NCBI RefSeq assembly: GCF_023701695.1
Contig: NZ_JAJOZC010000001.1
Span: 2,046,001-2,110,000 of the forward strand
DNA from: Streptomyces sp. RKAG290
GTDB taxonomy: Bacteria; Actinomycetota; Actinomycetes; Streptomycetales; Streptomycetaceae
Reading direction: 5' to 3'
DNA length: 64,000 nucleotides
Below are positions 1 to 8,771 of this stretch, piece by piece (positions within the stretch are counted from its first letter, which is position 1; every line of letters starts with the position of its first letter). The notes beneath the pieces are model-generated. The model had not been told where the DNA came from. It searched no databases and saw nothing but the letters and a program-made list of their open reading frames with translations. The position numbers and the translations under genes were made by a program.

Positions 1-526
1 TGTTGCGGCGTGGCACCCCGCCCCAGACCTCGGGGGTGTCGGCCGGGTAGCGGGGTCCCGGCCGGGCGGCGGCGGCCTCGGGCAGCGCGTCGGTGGGCAG
101 TTCCAGTCGTACGAGCAGCCGCCGCTCGGCCTCGTCCGCACCGACGTTCGTCAGGTCCGCGGCGCCGTAGACCGAGGTGGCGCCGGGCAGAGCCGCGGTG
201 GTGACGGAGACCGCGGCGAACCGGTCCGGATCGGGGGCGACGATCTCGCGCAGGGCCCGGTTCCACTCCTCGTGGCTGCGGGGCCCGACCTGGAAGTACC
301 AGTCGCTGAGCAGGACCAGGATCCGGCCGCGGGAGAGGGTCAGGTCCCGCAGGGCGTCCTCCAGCGGGACCTCGACCGGTGGGTCCCAGCGCTGCAGGAC
401 GACCGTCACCCCGCGCCGCTCCAGCCGGTCCGCGATCCACGCCGCCCAGGCCCGGTTGAATCCGGCGAAACTGAGGGTGACGGTCTGCGCCCCGGTTGCT
501 CCAACTTGCTTACGCGTTCCGGGCAT
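1..526 (-). CDS. fxsT: FxsT, TIR-like N-terminal part (runs off window)
   Basis: The start is ATG at 526 and the frame is open to the window edge, so only about 175 N-terminal residues are present. They read VTLSFAGFNRAWAAWIADRL, then a QRWDPP stretch, LVLLSDWYFQVGP, and end near PEVWGGVPRRN. I recognise this as the TIR-like front end of FxsT, the tetratricopeptide (NB-ARC/TPR) protein of FxSxx-COOH RiPP systems. The ATPase and TPR parts would lie beyond position 1. It follows the HExxH gene by about 80 bases on the same strand and closes the RiPP operon. Family assignment rests on recalled similarity. The TIR-like fold suggests a signalling or effector role, which is inference. Confidence 0.75.
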   Translation of the reverse strand, partial: MPGTRKQVGATGAQTVTLSFAGFNRAWAAWIADRLERRGVTVVLQRWDPPVEVPLEDALRDLTLSRGRILVLLSDWYFQVGPRSHEEWNRALREIVAPDPDRFAAVSVTTAALPGATSVYGAADLTNVGADEAERRLLVRLELPTDALPEAAAARPGPRYPADTPEVWGGVPRRN

Positions 527-607
527 TCAACCGTCTCCCTGACCTCGTTGCGAGCTTTTTCAAGATACACCGGGGCAAGGTCGCCCCGGCCTGAATCACC
601 TGGCTGC

Positions 608-1998
608 TCAGCTCCTCGGCGATCCGTTCCTCTGCTGCCATATCACTCTGGTGGTGCTCACGTACGCCTCCGCGCGCGCCAGGTGCCCCGTGGGTGGCGG
701 CGAATCCTCCAGACGGTGGTAGAGCGTGATCATCTCGTTGACGAGCACCCGCCCTTCGACGGTCAGCGAGGCGGAGCCGGCCAGTACCGGCAGCACGGCG
801 CCGACCTGTTGGCGGCATCGCGCGTGTTCCGCCCAGGCCAGGTCGCGGTGGGTGACCCGCCGCGCGCCGAGTGCGAACCGCTGCCAGTAGTCGGCGAGCG
901 CGAGGTGCGAGTAGGCACCCTGGAGCAGCCCGTCGAAGGGCCTGGGGTCGGAGCGCCAGGGGGCGAAGTGGCGTGGGGTGGCGTCCTCGTGGTGCAGGCG
1001 GACGAGTGCGCCGAGCGCGGCGAGCTTGGTGTGCTGGAGTTCGTGCACGAGGGTCGAGGCGAAGTAGGCGGGCGTGGCCGGTTTGCTGCTGAGGACGGCG
1101 CCGAACGCCTCGCGACGGGTGCCGCTGCAGTGGGCCGCGCCCTGGCCGGTGGGGCCCGAGCCGGGCGGCGGCCCGAGCGGGACGAGGCAGCGCAGCAGGA
1201 CGGCGGCTTCGGTGAGCCGGTGCTCGCCGCCCACCCGCAGCAGGGGTTCGACCCCGGACCAGGACTCCGTCCAGGCCTTGCGCTCGTGGTCGTCGATGTG
1301 GGTGGCGGCGCTCAGCCCGTGGCGTTCGAGCCCGGTGCCGCGGGTGCGGTACGGGTCGAGGTCGTCCAGGGGTACGGGGCCGGTGCCGGGCAGTACGGCG
1401 GGGAGTGTGAGGACCGGCAGCCAGCGCGGGTCGGCCGAGCTCATGGTGCCGTCGGGCTGGGTCCGTACCGACAGGGGCGGCGCACCGGCCGGCCGCAGCG
1501 TCGTCTCGCCTTCGGCGTGGTCGAGTTCGACCGGTCCGGGGCCCGTCCGCAGCGCCCCGAGAGTGGGGAGACAGACCAGGCCGTCGCGGGGGTGAGCCGG
1601 GCGGTGCAGGGCAGTGCGGCACGGATCGCGGCCGCTGTCGCGAGCGCGGTCAGGTGGGCCAGGTCGGCCAGGAGGTCCTGGCCCGGGGCGGCGGCGCCGG
1701 TGATGCCGCCCAGCAGGCGTTGCGCCCAGGGGCCTGCCAGGGGGTGGAACAGCACGGTGCGCACCGCCGCCCGGTCGGCCCGCTCGGCCGCTTCGAGCAG
1801 CGCCCAGTCCTCGCGCAGCCGGTCGAGCAGAGGGGGTGGGCAGACGCGCGCGGGGGCGGCGGCCGCCGCGTCGAGCAGCGCCCTGAGCAGGACGAGACGG
1901 CGGGTGTCCTGATCGCGTACGAGCAGGCCGAGGGAGCCGGCGCCGCCCTCGGTGCGGCCGAGTTCGCGCAGTACGCGCTCGGGAATGGCAGGGCTCAT
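608..1998 (-). CDS. HExxH-type (2-oxoglutarate-dependent) peptide beta-hydroxylase of the Fxs cluster, apparent frameshift
   Basis: ATG at 1998 overlaps the fxsB stop (ATGA). The first ~136 residues (MSPAIPERVLRELG..., helical) lie in one frame. The rest lies in the next frame from about 1591 down to 608, reading LVCLPTLGALRTGPGPVELD through to the stop. The zinc-type motif HELQH sits near residue 320 of the joined 463-residue protein. This matches the HExxH-motif proteins that accompany FxsB and are annotated as peptide beta-hydroxylases. The break falls in a G5 run (plus strand 1588-1592), and one extra base restores a full protein. An ATG at 1444 that overlaps the early stop is probably coincidental. 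I read the gene as intact with one missing base in the sequence. Programmed -1 frameshifting is a less likely alternative. Confidence 0.7.
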
Positions 1999-3254
1999 GG
2001 GGGATCTCCTGCGGTTGCGTCGGCGAGCCGGTCCGCCACGTGGCGGACCAGCCGTTCGAGGTCTGCGCAGTAGACGGAGGGGTTGAGGAAGCCGTTCTCT
2101 GCGCGGTAGCGGTGGGCGTAGTGGCCGCCGCCGCAGACGTTCAGCAGCGGGCAGGCACGGCAGGTGGCGGCGAGGGCGCCGGCTCCTGCCTGGCGGGCGG
2201 CGACGCCGGGGTGGCGCAGGGCGTCGTCGAAGGTGTGGCGGAAGATGTCGAGTCCGGTGGCGGCCGCGGTGTCGTAGGCGGACTTGAGGGAGTCGACCTG
2301 CTCGATCGATCCGTCGGTCTCCACGACGACCGCGTTGACGGGGTCGAGGCCGAGGGACTCGGTGGCGGCGGGCAGGCCGAGGAGCAGGGCGATGCACTCC
2401 TCGAAGAGCCGGATCCGGGTCTCCCGCCGGGCCGCCGGCCACCAGCGGTCGAAGACGGCGCACAGCCAGTCGCCGTACGGGGTGGCGCGGCCCGTTCCCG
2501 GACCCGTGGCCGGCAGGTCCGGGAGGCCGGGCGGTGGGCTGGTCCAGTTGCCGTGCGGCAGGAGCAGGTCCAGGGCCGGAGGCCGCAGCGCGAGCAGCGA
2601 CTCGTACATCTCCAGCGGGTCGGTGCGCGGGTCGACGACGGTGAGGATGCCGGCGTACGCGTCGGGGTGGTGGTCGGCGAGCAGCCGGGCGCCGCGCGAG
2701 GCGGCGGGCCAGGAGGGGCGGCCCGCGTGGTCGGTGCGCAGGGTGTTGTGGGCGGCCAGGCCGCCGTCCAGGCTGATGCCGATGCGTATGCCGTGCCGGG
2801 CGAGCGTGCTGACGCCCTCGTCGGTGAGCAGGGTGGCGTTGGTCTGCACGGTGGTGTGGACGGTGCACCCTTCGGGTGCCCGCTCCCGCACCCGGTCGGC
2901 CAGGGCGCCCAGCCTTGCCGGGCCTGCGAGCAGGGGTTCGCCGCCGTGCAGCACCAGGGCGACGTGCCGGAGCCGGTGGGCGGCCGCGTGTTCGGCGATC
3001 CGGTCCGCTGTGCGGTCCAGTACGGCGGGTGCGGCGGCGGCGGGGCGGCTGCGCCAGGTCCGGTCGGGGCCCTCGTACAGGTAGCAGTACTTGCACGCCA
3101 GGTTGCAGCGGCCGTGCACCTTCACGATGAACTGCCCGAAGGGCACGGCCGGCGAGCGCTGTCGCTCGGCTCGCGGTCCGGGGTCCGGGCGTGACGGCTC
3201 GGCCGCCGTACCCGGCTCCGCCCGCGGCGGGCTCCGGTCCGCGGACCGCTCCAC
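1995..3254 (-). CDS. fxsB: FxsB radical SAM/SPASM cyclophane-forming peptide maturase
   Basis: This radical SAM enzyme is predicted to crosslink the FxsA C-terminus into a three-residue cyclophane. From the GTG at 3254 it has 419 residues. The 4Fe-4S cluster motif CNLACKYC lies at about residues 50-57, preceded by FGQFIVKVHGR. A GGEPL-type motif (LHGGEPLLAG) follows, and the SPASM region near the C-terminus has CRACPLLNVCGGG and a later VYC. I chose GTG 3254 because GGGGGA lies 7 bases upstream. GTG 3290 is the main alternative, and the frame is open to 3650, where it overlaps fxsA. Its stop overlaps the start of the HExxH gene, so the two are translationally coupled. Family identity is firm. 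The exact start is not. Confidence 0.85.
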   Translation of the reverse strand: MERSADRSPPRAEPGTAAEPSRPDPGPRAERQRSPAVPFGQFIVKVHGRCNLACKYCYLYEGPDRTWRSRPAAAAPAVLDRTADRIAEHAAAHRLRHVALVLHGGEPLLAGPARLGALADRVRERAPEGCTVHTTVQTNATLLTDEGVSTLARHGIRIGISLDGGLAAHNTLRTDHAGRPSWPAASRGARLLADHHPDAYAGILTVVDPRTDPLEMYESLLALRPPALDLLLPHGNWTSPPPGLPDLPATGPGTGRATPYGDWLCAVFDRWWPAARRETRIRLFEECIALLLGLPAATESLGLDPVNAVVVETDGSIEQVDSLKSAYDTAAATGLDIFRHTFDDALRHPGVAARQAGAGALAATCRACPLLNVCGGGHYAHRYRAENGFLNPSVYCADLERLVRHVADRLADATAGDPP

Positions 3255-3465
3255 GCGCCGTTCCCCCTGCGGCGTCGTCCCTCGCACCACTTGGGCACCC
3301 CCGTGCTGTACGTCTGCCGGGGCGGGCGCCGCCACCGGCACGGGGAAGGGGTCCCCGGTGCGCGGCGCGGGCGGGCCCGACCCGGGCGATGGTGTTGTGA
3401 GGGGCCGCGCCCCGGACCGCGCTCGTGCGGCGGGTCCGGTACGCGGCGCTGCGGGGCCGCCCGCC

Positions 3466-3681
3466 TCAGAAGGCGTTGTTGAATCCCCAGAGCATTTCCC
3501 GTGGCTGTTCGGCCCGGCCGCGCAGGTCCGCGACCACCTCGGCCAGCACCGGGTGGTCCAGGGTCCGCAGGGTCTCCAGATCGAGACCCAGCAGATCCGG
3601 CAGTGCGCCCGCGGCTCCGGACGCACTCCCTCCCGTGCCACCGGGCACACCCGCCCCGTCGTTACGTGTCGACTCGCTCAT
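3466..3681 (-). CDS. fxsA: FxsA-type cyclophane RiPP precursor peptide
   Basis: A 71-residue precursor with ATG at 3681 and a strong GGGGAGG ribosome site. Residues 1-27 are Gly/Ala/Ser-rich. Residues 28-60 (LPDLLGLDLETLRTLDHPVL, then AEVVADLRGR) form the conserved helical leader seen in FxSxx-COOH precursors. The C-terminus is EMLWGFNNAF, ending directly on Phe. The family normally ends Phe-x-Ser-x-x. Here the final five are F-N-N-A-F, so Asn replaces the usual Ser as the predicted partner of Phe67. Other three-residue cyclophane enzymes use F-x-N or W-x-N, so crosslinking remains plausible. It lies about 235 bases downstream of the vWA/TPR gene and 211 bases upstream of the chosen fxsB start. 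Confidence 0.85.
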   Translation of the reverse strand: MSESTRNDGAGVPGGTGGSASGAAGALPDLLGLDLETLRTLDHPVLAEVVADLRGRAEQPREMLWGFNNAF

Positions 3682-3915
3682 CACGCCTCCCCGTACTGCA
3701 GCACCGGGCCGGCCGGGCCGCGCTCGCCGTTGAGCGCACACCACCGGTCCCGCGTCCCTGACCCGCTTCGTCCCTCTGCCCAGCTCTCGCCGAAGGCCAA
3801 GGGCCTCGCGGCCGACCTGCGGCAGACGCCACCGGCCGGCGCCGGTCGCGCGCCGGTCGTGCCCGTGCCCGGCGCACCGCCGGGCCGGCGGCGCCGGGTG
3901 CTCGTCGTTGAGCAC

Positions 3916-6900
3916 TCAGCGCTCCAGCTCGGCCAGCCGCCCGGCGCTCGACTCGCCCGCCGCGCCGCCGCCGTCCGGCAGTTTGCGCCACTCCTGGCGG
4001 GCCGCCCGGTACGCCTCCCGCGCGGCCCGGGGGCGCCCCGCTCTCTCATACGTCATACCCCGCCAGTGGTTGGCTGTAGCACCCAACTCCACTGCCTCCT
4101 GCAGTCGTTGCGGACTCTCCAGCTCCGCTTCCGCCGCTGCGGCAGACTCGGCGGCCGAGCGGAAGGACTCTGCGGCCTCGTCGCGCCTGGACGGCCGGTC
4201 CAGTACGTCGGCGGCCTCCAGCTGGGCCCTGCCCAGCTCCAGCCAGCAGCGCGCGGCGGTCAGCGGGGCCGCTGCCTCCTGCGCCGCCAGCCCGAAGAGG
4301 TACTCGGCCTCCCGCAGGTCGACCCGGTCCGCGGTGGCCCGGTGCCGCAGCATCAGGGCCCGGCCGAGCATCAGCAGCCGCTCGGACTGGTGCGCTCCGC
4401 CGGCCGGCGTCTCGGACCGGCAGTCGCGCAGCACCCGCACGGCCGCGCCGATGTGCGCACCGCCGTCCGGCAGTTCGGCGCGGCGCAGCAGGGTGCCGCC
4501 CCATTCGGCGAGCAGGTCGGTGTGGGCCCTGGAGTCCCGCGGGATGCCCCGGGAAGCCCGGGCGAACCACTCGGCGGCCGTTACGAGTTCGTCCGGGTCG
4601 CCGGTGTGTTCGTAGCGGGCGACCCGGACCCGTCCGGCCCTGGTCTGCAGCTGGGCGCGCTGACGCTGCTCCCGTACGGTCTCCAGCGCCTGGCCGGTCA
4701 GGGCCGCGGCCTCGTCCGGCTCCTCGCCGGATGCCAGCAGCGCGTCCACCAGGTCCAGCACGATGCGGACCTCGGTGCCCATGGTGTGCCCGCCGCCCTG
4801 GGAGAAGGCCGTGCGCAGCGAGCGGGCCGCCTGCCGGGCGAACTCCCGGGAGCGTTCGGTGTCCTCGGTGGCGCCGGACAGTTTCAGGAGTGTCCGCCCG
4901 TGCTGGAGCGGCAGGGCGGCCGGCCGGTTCTGCTGGTCGGGCCAGGCGTCGGCGAAGGCCTCCAGCATCCCGCAGGCGCTCTGCAGCAGGGCGCTGTCAC
5001 CGTCGAGCCGCCACTGCGCCTCCAGGGCCCGCACCCGCTCCAGGGTGAGCCGCAGCGCCTCGGCGGGCTCCAGGGCGGGGGCCGCACAGGCGGCGGTGTA
5101 CTCACGGTCGGCGCGCCGCAGCAGCTCCAGGGCGCCCCGTCGGTCGCCGCGCCGGCGCCGGTCGTCGGCCGCCGCGTGCAACACCTTGGCCAGCACCGCA
5201 CGTTCGCGAATCGCTCCTGGCTGGGTGGCCGCCCGGTCGGCGGCGTCCTCGGCCTCGCGGAGCAGCTCGGCGCCGCCCTGCACCTCCCACAGCCGCAGGA
5301 CGCAGCGCGCGTACTCCGCCCAGAGTTCGGGGTCGGCGGACTGCTGCGGCCCTTCGGTGGCTCCGCGCAGCAGCTGCACGGCGTCGATCAGCCGCTGCAC
5401 CATCTTGTCGGCTTCGAAGTGCCGCACGAGCTCGCGGGCACGCTCCACGGCGGGGGCGGTGCCGGGCGGCGGAGCGCCGTCGGCGTTCTCCTGCTCCCGG
5501 ATCACGAACCTGGGGGGCATGGGCATGAATCGCTCCAGTACGCGGGCTGCGACCTCGGCAAAGGCATGGGGGACGCGCGGGCCGCCGCGCCTCTCGATCC
5601 CCCCGTTCGCCTCGTTCTCCTCACTGTCCTCGGACTCCTCGTTCTCGTACGGGTACCCGGCTCCGGCCGCGTCGTGTCCGGTGGCGTACGAGGAGTCGTC
5701 CGCCCCGCCGTCGCCGAGCTGGGCGAAGGCGAGCGCGGGGAAGTTGGGCCCGCCCTTCCCGAACCGCGTCTCGATGTACTGCGAGCAGTGCTTGAGCACG
5801 AGCAGCGCCTCGTCCCGGCCCAGCGGCCCGAGCAGCGCGTCCTGGACGCCGGGTTCGAACGCGTACCACTGTCCGCGGCCGCCGCCGTCGGCGCGCGAGA
5901 GCAGTCCGCTCAGCAGTACCTCGGCGAGTTCGGAGGGGCCGGAGTGGGGCAGCATCGTGCGCTGCACGAGCTGCATCACCGGCAGGTAGAGGGGCGCGGC
6001 CGCGAGGTAGACGGCCAGCTGTCCGGCGACCGGCGAGCCCGCCGAGCGGAAGCGGCTCACCAGTTGGAGCGAGGACAGGGTCGCCCCGGAGCGCTGGGCG
6101 GCGGCCGCGGGCTGGTCGGCCCGTACCCAGCCGACCGCTCCGGAGATGCGTGCCGCGCCGGTGCCGGAGAGCAGCCTGGCCCAGGCCGCCAGCGCGTCCG
6201 GCACCGGCGGGAGGACCGGTACCGCCAGGGCCCCCGGGTGCACCGCGGGACCGGTCCCGGCGTCCTCGGTGACCTTCAGCAGGGTCGCTCCGGTGAGGCC
6301 GTCCCCGCGTGCCAGCGAGCCGAAGGTGACCGGCAGCCGGGTGCGGTTCCACATGCGCTGCGGCAGCGGCTGCAGCACCGCGACCGGGGCCTGCCGGGCC
6401 AGCTGGTGCAGCAGCCGGTGGGCGCGCCCGCTGTGCCAGAGCGGTCCGGCGCAGTCGCTGATCACCACGGTGACCCGGCGCCCGGTCGGATCGCTGAGCC
6501 GGTCGGCGGAGTGCAGCGGAGCGGCAGCCGGGTCCGAGCTGCGGCTGACCGCGCAGCCGCCGTCCGGGCCCTGGTGCAGATAACGCACCTGCACGTCCCG
6601 GAAGGCGCCCAACTGGCCGAAGATCTGTTGGAGTTCGCCGAACATCCGGTCCCACACCAGCATCGAGGACGAGGCGTCCATGACGCATTGCAGGATCGCG
6701 TCACCCCGGCCGACCCCGCGGAACACCGGCATGACCATCCCGCCCGCGCGGGCACTGAGGTCCGCGGTCGCCGTCTCGTCCAGGGCGCGGCGCAGCGGGG
6801 CGGAGGCCGGGCGGTAGCGCTGCAGGGGGCGGAGCGCGCGGGTGAGTTCGAGGGGCGCCGGCAGGACGGGCGCGGCCGGTACGCCGAGGGTGAGCACGGT

Positions 6901-7602
6901 GGCGCGGGGTTTCGTCCCGGACCGCCGCTCCGCCACGGGGTCGCCCGTGTCCCGCTTGCCGTCGGCGCGGGCGGGACGCGGCAGGGGATACAGGGCGATC
7001 CGCCCGTCGTCCCCCGGCTCGCGCGCCTCATCGGGGCGACCGTCGTCGCCGGTGTCCGGAACGCGCCCCTCCCGCGCACTCTCCGGACCCGCGGGGCCCG
7101 GCGCGACGGACTCCTCGGGCGTCCGGGCGGACGGCGACGCCCCGTCGCCCTCGTCCGGGTCCTCCTCCGGAGCGCCGGGGGTCCGGGTCCACCTGGCCAG
7201 CCAGAGAGCATCGCAGAGCTGCTCGACATCGGGGTCGAGGCCTGCGCCACGGAGCCGGGCGACGAGCGTGGAAAGTAACTCCCCGTCGTTCGGGGCCGGA
7301 GCGGCCGGGCCATCAGAGCCGGCCGACGCCGCGGGCACGGCGGATTTGCCGGACGCCGCAAGGCCACCAGACGCGGCACGGCCACCGGGCACGCCGGACC
7401 CGGCACGGGCAGCGCCCGGCGCGTCGGACATCGCAGGGGCACCCGGCGCGTCCGAGACCGCAGGAGCCACACCCGTCACACCCGTCACATCCGTTACATC
7501 CGCCGGGAGCGTCTCGGGCCCCTCGTCGGCACCGGGCACACCGGCAGTCCCTTCCGGCCCGCCGTCCGCCGCCCCTTCCGGCGTCCCGTCCGCCCCGGGC
7601 AT
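3916..7602 (-). CDS. SAV_2336-type vWA domain and TPR protein
   Basis: A 1228-residue protein whose ATG at 7602 follows GAGGTGA. An Ala/Gly/Pro-rich, probably disordered stretch leads to a short helical module (ELLSTLVARLRGAGLD) and a second linker. A von Willebrand A-like domain follows, with the metal-site motif VMDASSSM near residue 310 and VTVVISDCAGP about 100 residues later. The C-terminal half is a long array of Ala/Arg/Glu-rich helical repeats of TPR character. I recognise it as the Streptomyces SAV_2336 N-terminal-domain family. In vWA-MoxR-VMAP systems this protein is the scaffold that works with the MoxR ATPase encoded just upstream, with 7 bases between them. It directly precedes the fxsA promoter region. 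Confidence 0.8.
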   Translation of the reverse strand: MPGADGTPEGAADGGPEGTAGVPGADEGPETLPADVTDVTGVTGVAPAVSDAPGAPAMSDAPGAARAGSGVPGGRAASGGLAASGKSAVPAASAGSDGPAAPAPNDGELLSTLVARLRGAGLDPDVEQLCDALWLARWTRTPGAPEEDPDEGDGASPSARTPEESVAPGPAGPESAREGRVPDTGDDGRPDEAREPGDDGRIALYPLPRPARADGKRDTGDPVAERRSGTKPRATVLTLGVPAAPVLPAPLELTRALRPLQRYRPASAPLRRALDETATADLSARAGGMVMPVFRGVGRGDAILQCVMDASSSMLVWDRMFGELQQIFGQLGAFRDVQVRYLHQGPDGGCAVSRSSDPAAAPLHSADRLSDPTGRRVTVVISDCAGPLWHSGRAHRLLHQLARQAPVAVLQPLPQRMWNRTRLPVTFGSLARGDGLTGATLLKVTEDAGTGPAVHPGALAVPVLPPVPDALAAWARLLSGTGAARISGAVGWVRADQPAAAAQRSGATLSSLQLVSRFRSAGSPVAGQLAVYLAAAPLYLPVMQLVQRTMLPHSGPSELAEVLLSGLLSRADGGGRGQWYAFEPGVQDALLGPLGRDEALLVLKHCSQYIETRFGKGGPNFPALAFAQLGDGGADDSSYATGHDAAGAGYPYENEESEDSEENEANGGIERRGGPRVPHAFAEVAARVLERFMPMPPRFVIREQENADGAPPPGTAPAVERARELVRHFEADKMVQRLIDAVQLLRGATEGPQQSADPELWAEYARCVLRLWEVQGGAELLREAEDAADRAATQPGAIRERAVLAKVLHAAADDRRRRGDRRGALELLRRADREYTAACAAPALEPAEALRLTLERVRALEAQWRLDGDSALLQSACGMLEAFADAWPDQQNRPAALPLQHGRTLLKLSGATEDTERSREFARQAARSLRTAFSQGGGHTMGTEVRIVLDLVDALLASGEEPDEAAALTGQALETVREQRQRAQLQTRAGRVRVARYEHTGDPDELVTAAEWFARASRGIPRDSRAHTDLLAEWGGTLLRRAELPDGGAHIGAAVRVLRDCRSETPAGGAHQSERLLMLGRALMLRHRATADRVDLREAEYLFGLAAQEAAAPLTAARCWLELGRAQLEAADVLDRPSRRDEAAESFRSAAESAAAAEAELESPQRLQEAVELGATANHWRGMTYERAGRPRAAREAYRAARQEWRKLPDGGGAAGESSAGRLAELER

Positions 7603-7609
7603 CAGTGGG

Positions 7610-8641
7610 TCACCTCGGCCTGTCGAGTCGCTGGATGAGCAGGTCGGCCAGCCGGTCGCGGCCGGCCGGCGCCGCGGCGTGGGTGAGGTAGATGGCGTTC
7701 AACAACTGGTCCGTGGCCAGGAGTTCGCTGCGCGAACGCTCCAGGAAGTGGGTGATGAGGTCCTCGCTGGAGCGGGCCGCCTCCTCACCGAGGTGGGCCT
7801 TCACGAAGGCGGCCAGCCGCTTGTGGTCGGGGCGGTCCAGCTCCAGATGGATGCAGCGGCGCATCAGGGGGGCGGGGAAGTCCCGCTCGCCGTTGCTGGT
7901 GAGCACCACGAACGGGAACGCCCGGCACTGCACCCGGCCGCCCTTGATCCGCACCTTGTTGCCGTCGTGGTCCAGCACGTCCGCCTCGCCGTCGGGCAGC
8001 CGGTCGACGATCCGCTCCAGCTCTGGAATGGCGAACTCGCCCTCCTCCAGCACGTTGAGCAGGTCGTTCGGCAGATCGATGTCGCTCTTGTCGAGCTCGT
8101 CGATGAGCAGCACCCGCGGCCGGTCGGAGGGCAGCAGGGCGGTGCCCAGCGGCCCGAGCCGGATGTAACTGCCCACGTTCTGGGCCGCGTCGGGGCCGAC
8201 TCCCCCGTCCAGGGACGCGTGCGAGGCGATCTGCACGTCCTGCAACCGGGCGATCGCGTCGTAGTGGTAGAGGCCGTCCAGCAGAGTGGAACGGCTGACG
8301 ATGGGCCAGCGCAGCACCTTGCCGAACTCCAGCTCACGGGCCACGGAGTGGGCCAGGGTGCTCTTTCCCGCGCCAGGGTCCCCGGTGACCAGCAGCGGCC
8401 GCCGCAGATACAGCGCGGCGTTGATCATTTCGAGCTCCTCGGCGCCCGGCCGGTGCTCCTCGGCGATGCGCCCGGGAATGCCGAGCCGGCGGTCGGCGGA
8501 CTCGTCCCCGCCCGCCCCGTCCGCCGGGGCCGGGCGGCCGCCCGCGAAGTCACGCCAGGGCGGCGGAGGCGGCAACTGCGGTACGCCGTCGTGGGGTTCG
8601 CCGATCCCTCGGTAGATGAGCCACTCGCTGGGTTCACTCAT
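7610..8641 (-). CDS. MoxR-type AAA+ ATPase
   Basis: A 343-residue AAA+ ATPase. Walker A GDPGAGKST is at residues 87-95 and Walker B VLLIDELD at 177-184, followed by sensor 1 VLTSNGER. MoxR proteins act as chaperone-like ATPases that remodel vWA-domain partners, and the next gene downstream encodes one. Start ATG is at 8641; residues 1-60 are Pro/Gly-rich and precede the AAA core. The gene lies 130 bases downstream of the trypsin/VMAP gene and 7 bases before the vWA gene, which supports a single transcript. In ternary vWA-MoxR-VMAP systems this ATPase is expected to couple NTP hydrolysis to activation of the protease. That link is inferred from family knowledge. Confidence 0.85.
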   Translation of the reverse strand: MSEPSEWLIYRGIGEPHDGVPQLPPPPPWRDFAGGRPAPADGAGGDESADRRLGIPGRIAEEHRPGAEELEMINAALYLRRPLLVTGDPGAGKSTLAHSVARELEFGKVLRWPIVSRSTLLDGLYHYDAIARLQDVQIASHASLDGGVGPDAAQNVGSYIRLGPLGTALLPSDRPRVLLIDELDKSDIDLPNDLLNVLEEGEFAIPELERIVDRLPDGEADVLDHDGNKVRIKGGRVQCRAFPFVVLTSNGERDFPAPLMRRCIHLELDRPDHKRLAAFVKAHLGEEAARSSEDLITHFLERSRSELLATDQLLNAIYLTHAAAPAGRDRLADLLIQRLDRPR

Positions 8642-8771
8642 AGCGTGTTCCTCGTTGTCACTCGTCCGCCAGGGACAGCAGCCGTCGAACGTGCCTTACC
8701 GTAGCGATCCGGCGTACCCCCCGTAAGGGGCGGGCCGGTGCGGTCCTTGCGGTGGTGAGCGGCGGATCGCC

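Noticed and set aside
510..641. A 43-residue minus-strand ORF (MAAEERIAEELSS...) between the HExxH gene and fxsT
   Set aside because: It overlaps the ends of both neighbours, has no ribosome site and no family I recognise, so it is probably a chance frame.
608..1444. Separate 278-residue gene starting at ATG 1444 with ATGA overlap
   Set aside because: The same frame continues upstream with sequence expected of the HExxH family (LPTLGALRTGPG...), and the preceding ORF loses sense at a G5 run. One gene with a lost base explains both.
3091..7278. A 1395-codon open frame on the plus strand
   Set aside because: It is the antisense shadow of the vWA/TPR gene: its composition is Gly/Arg/Pro-biased with no domain, while the minus strand shows clear vWA and TPR motifs.
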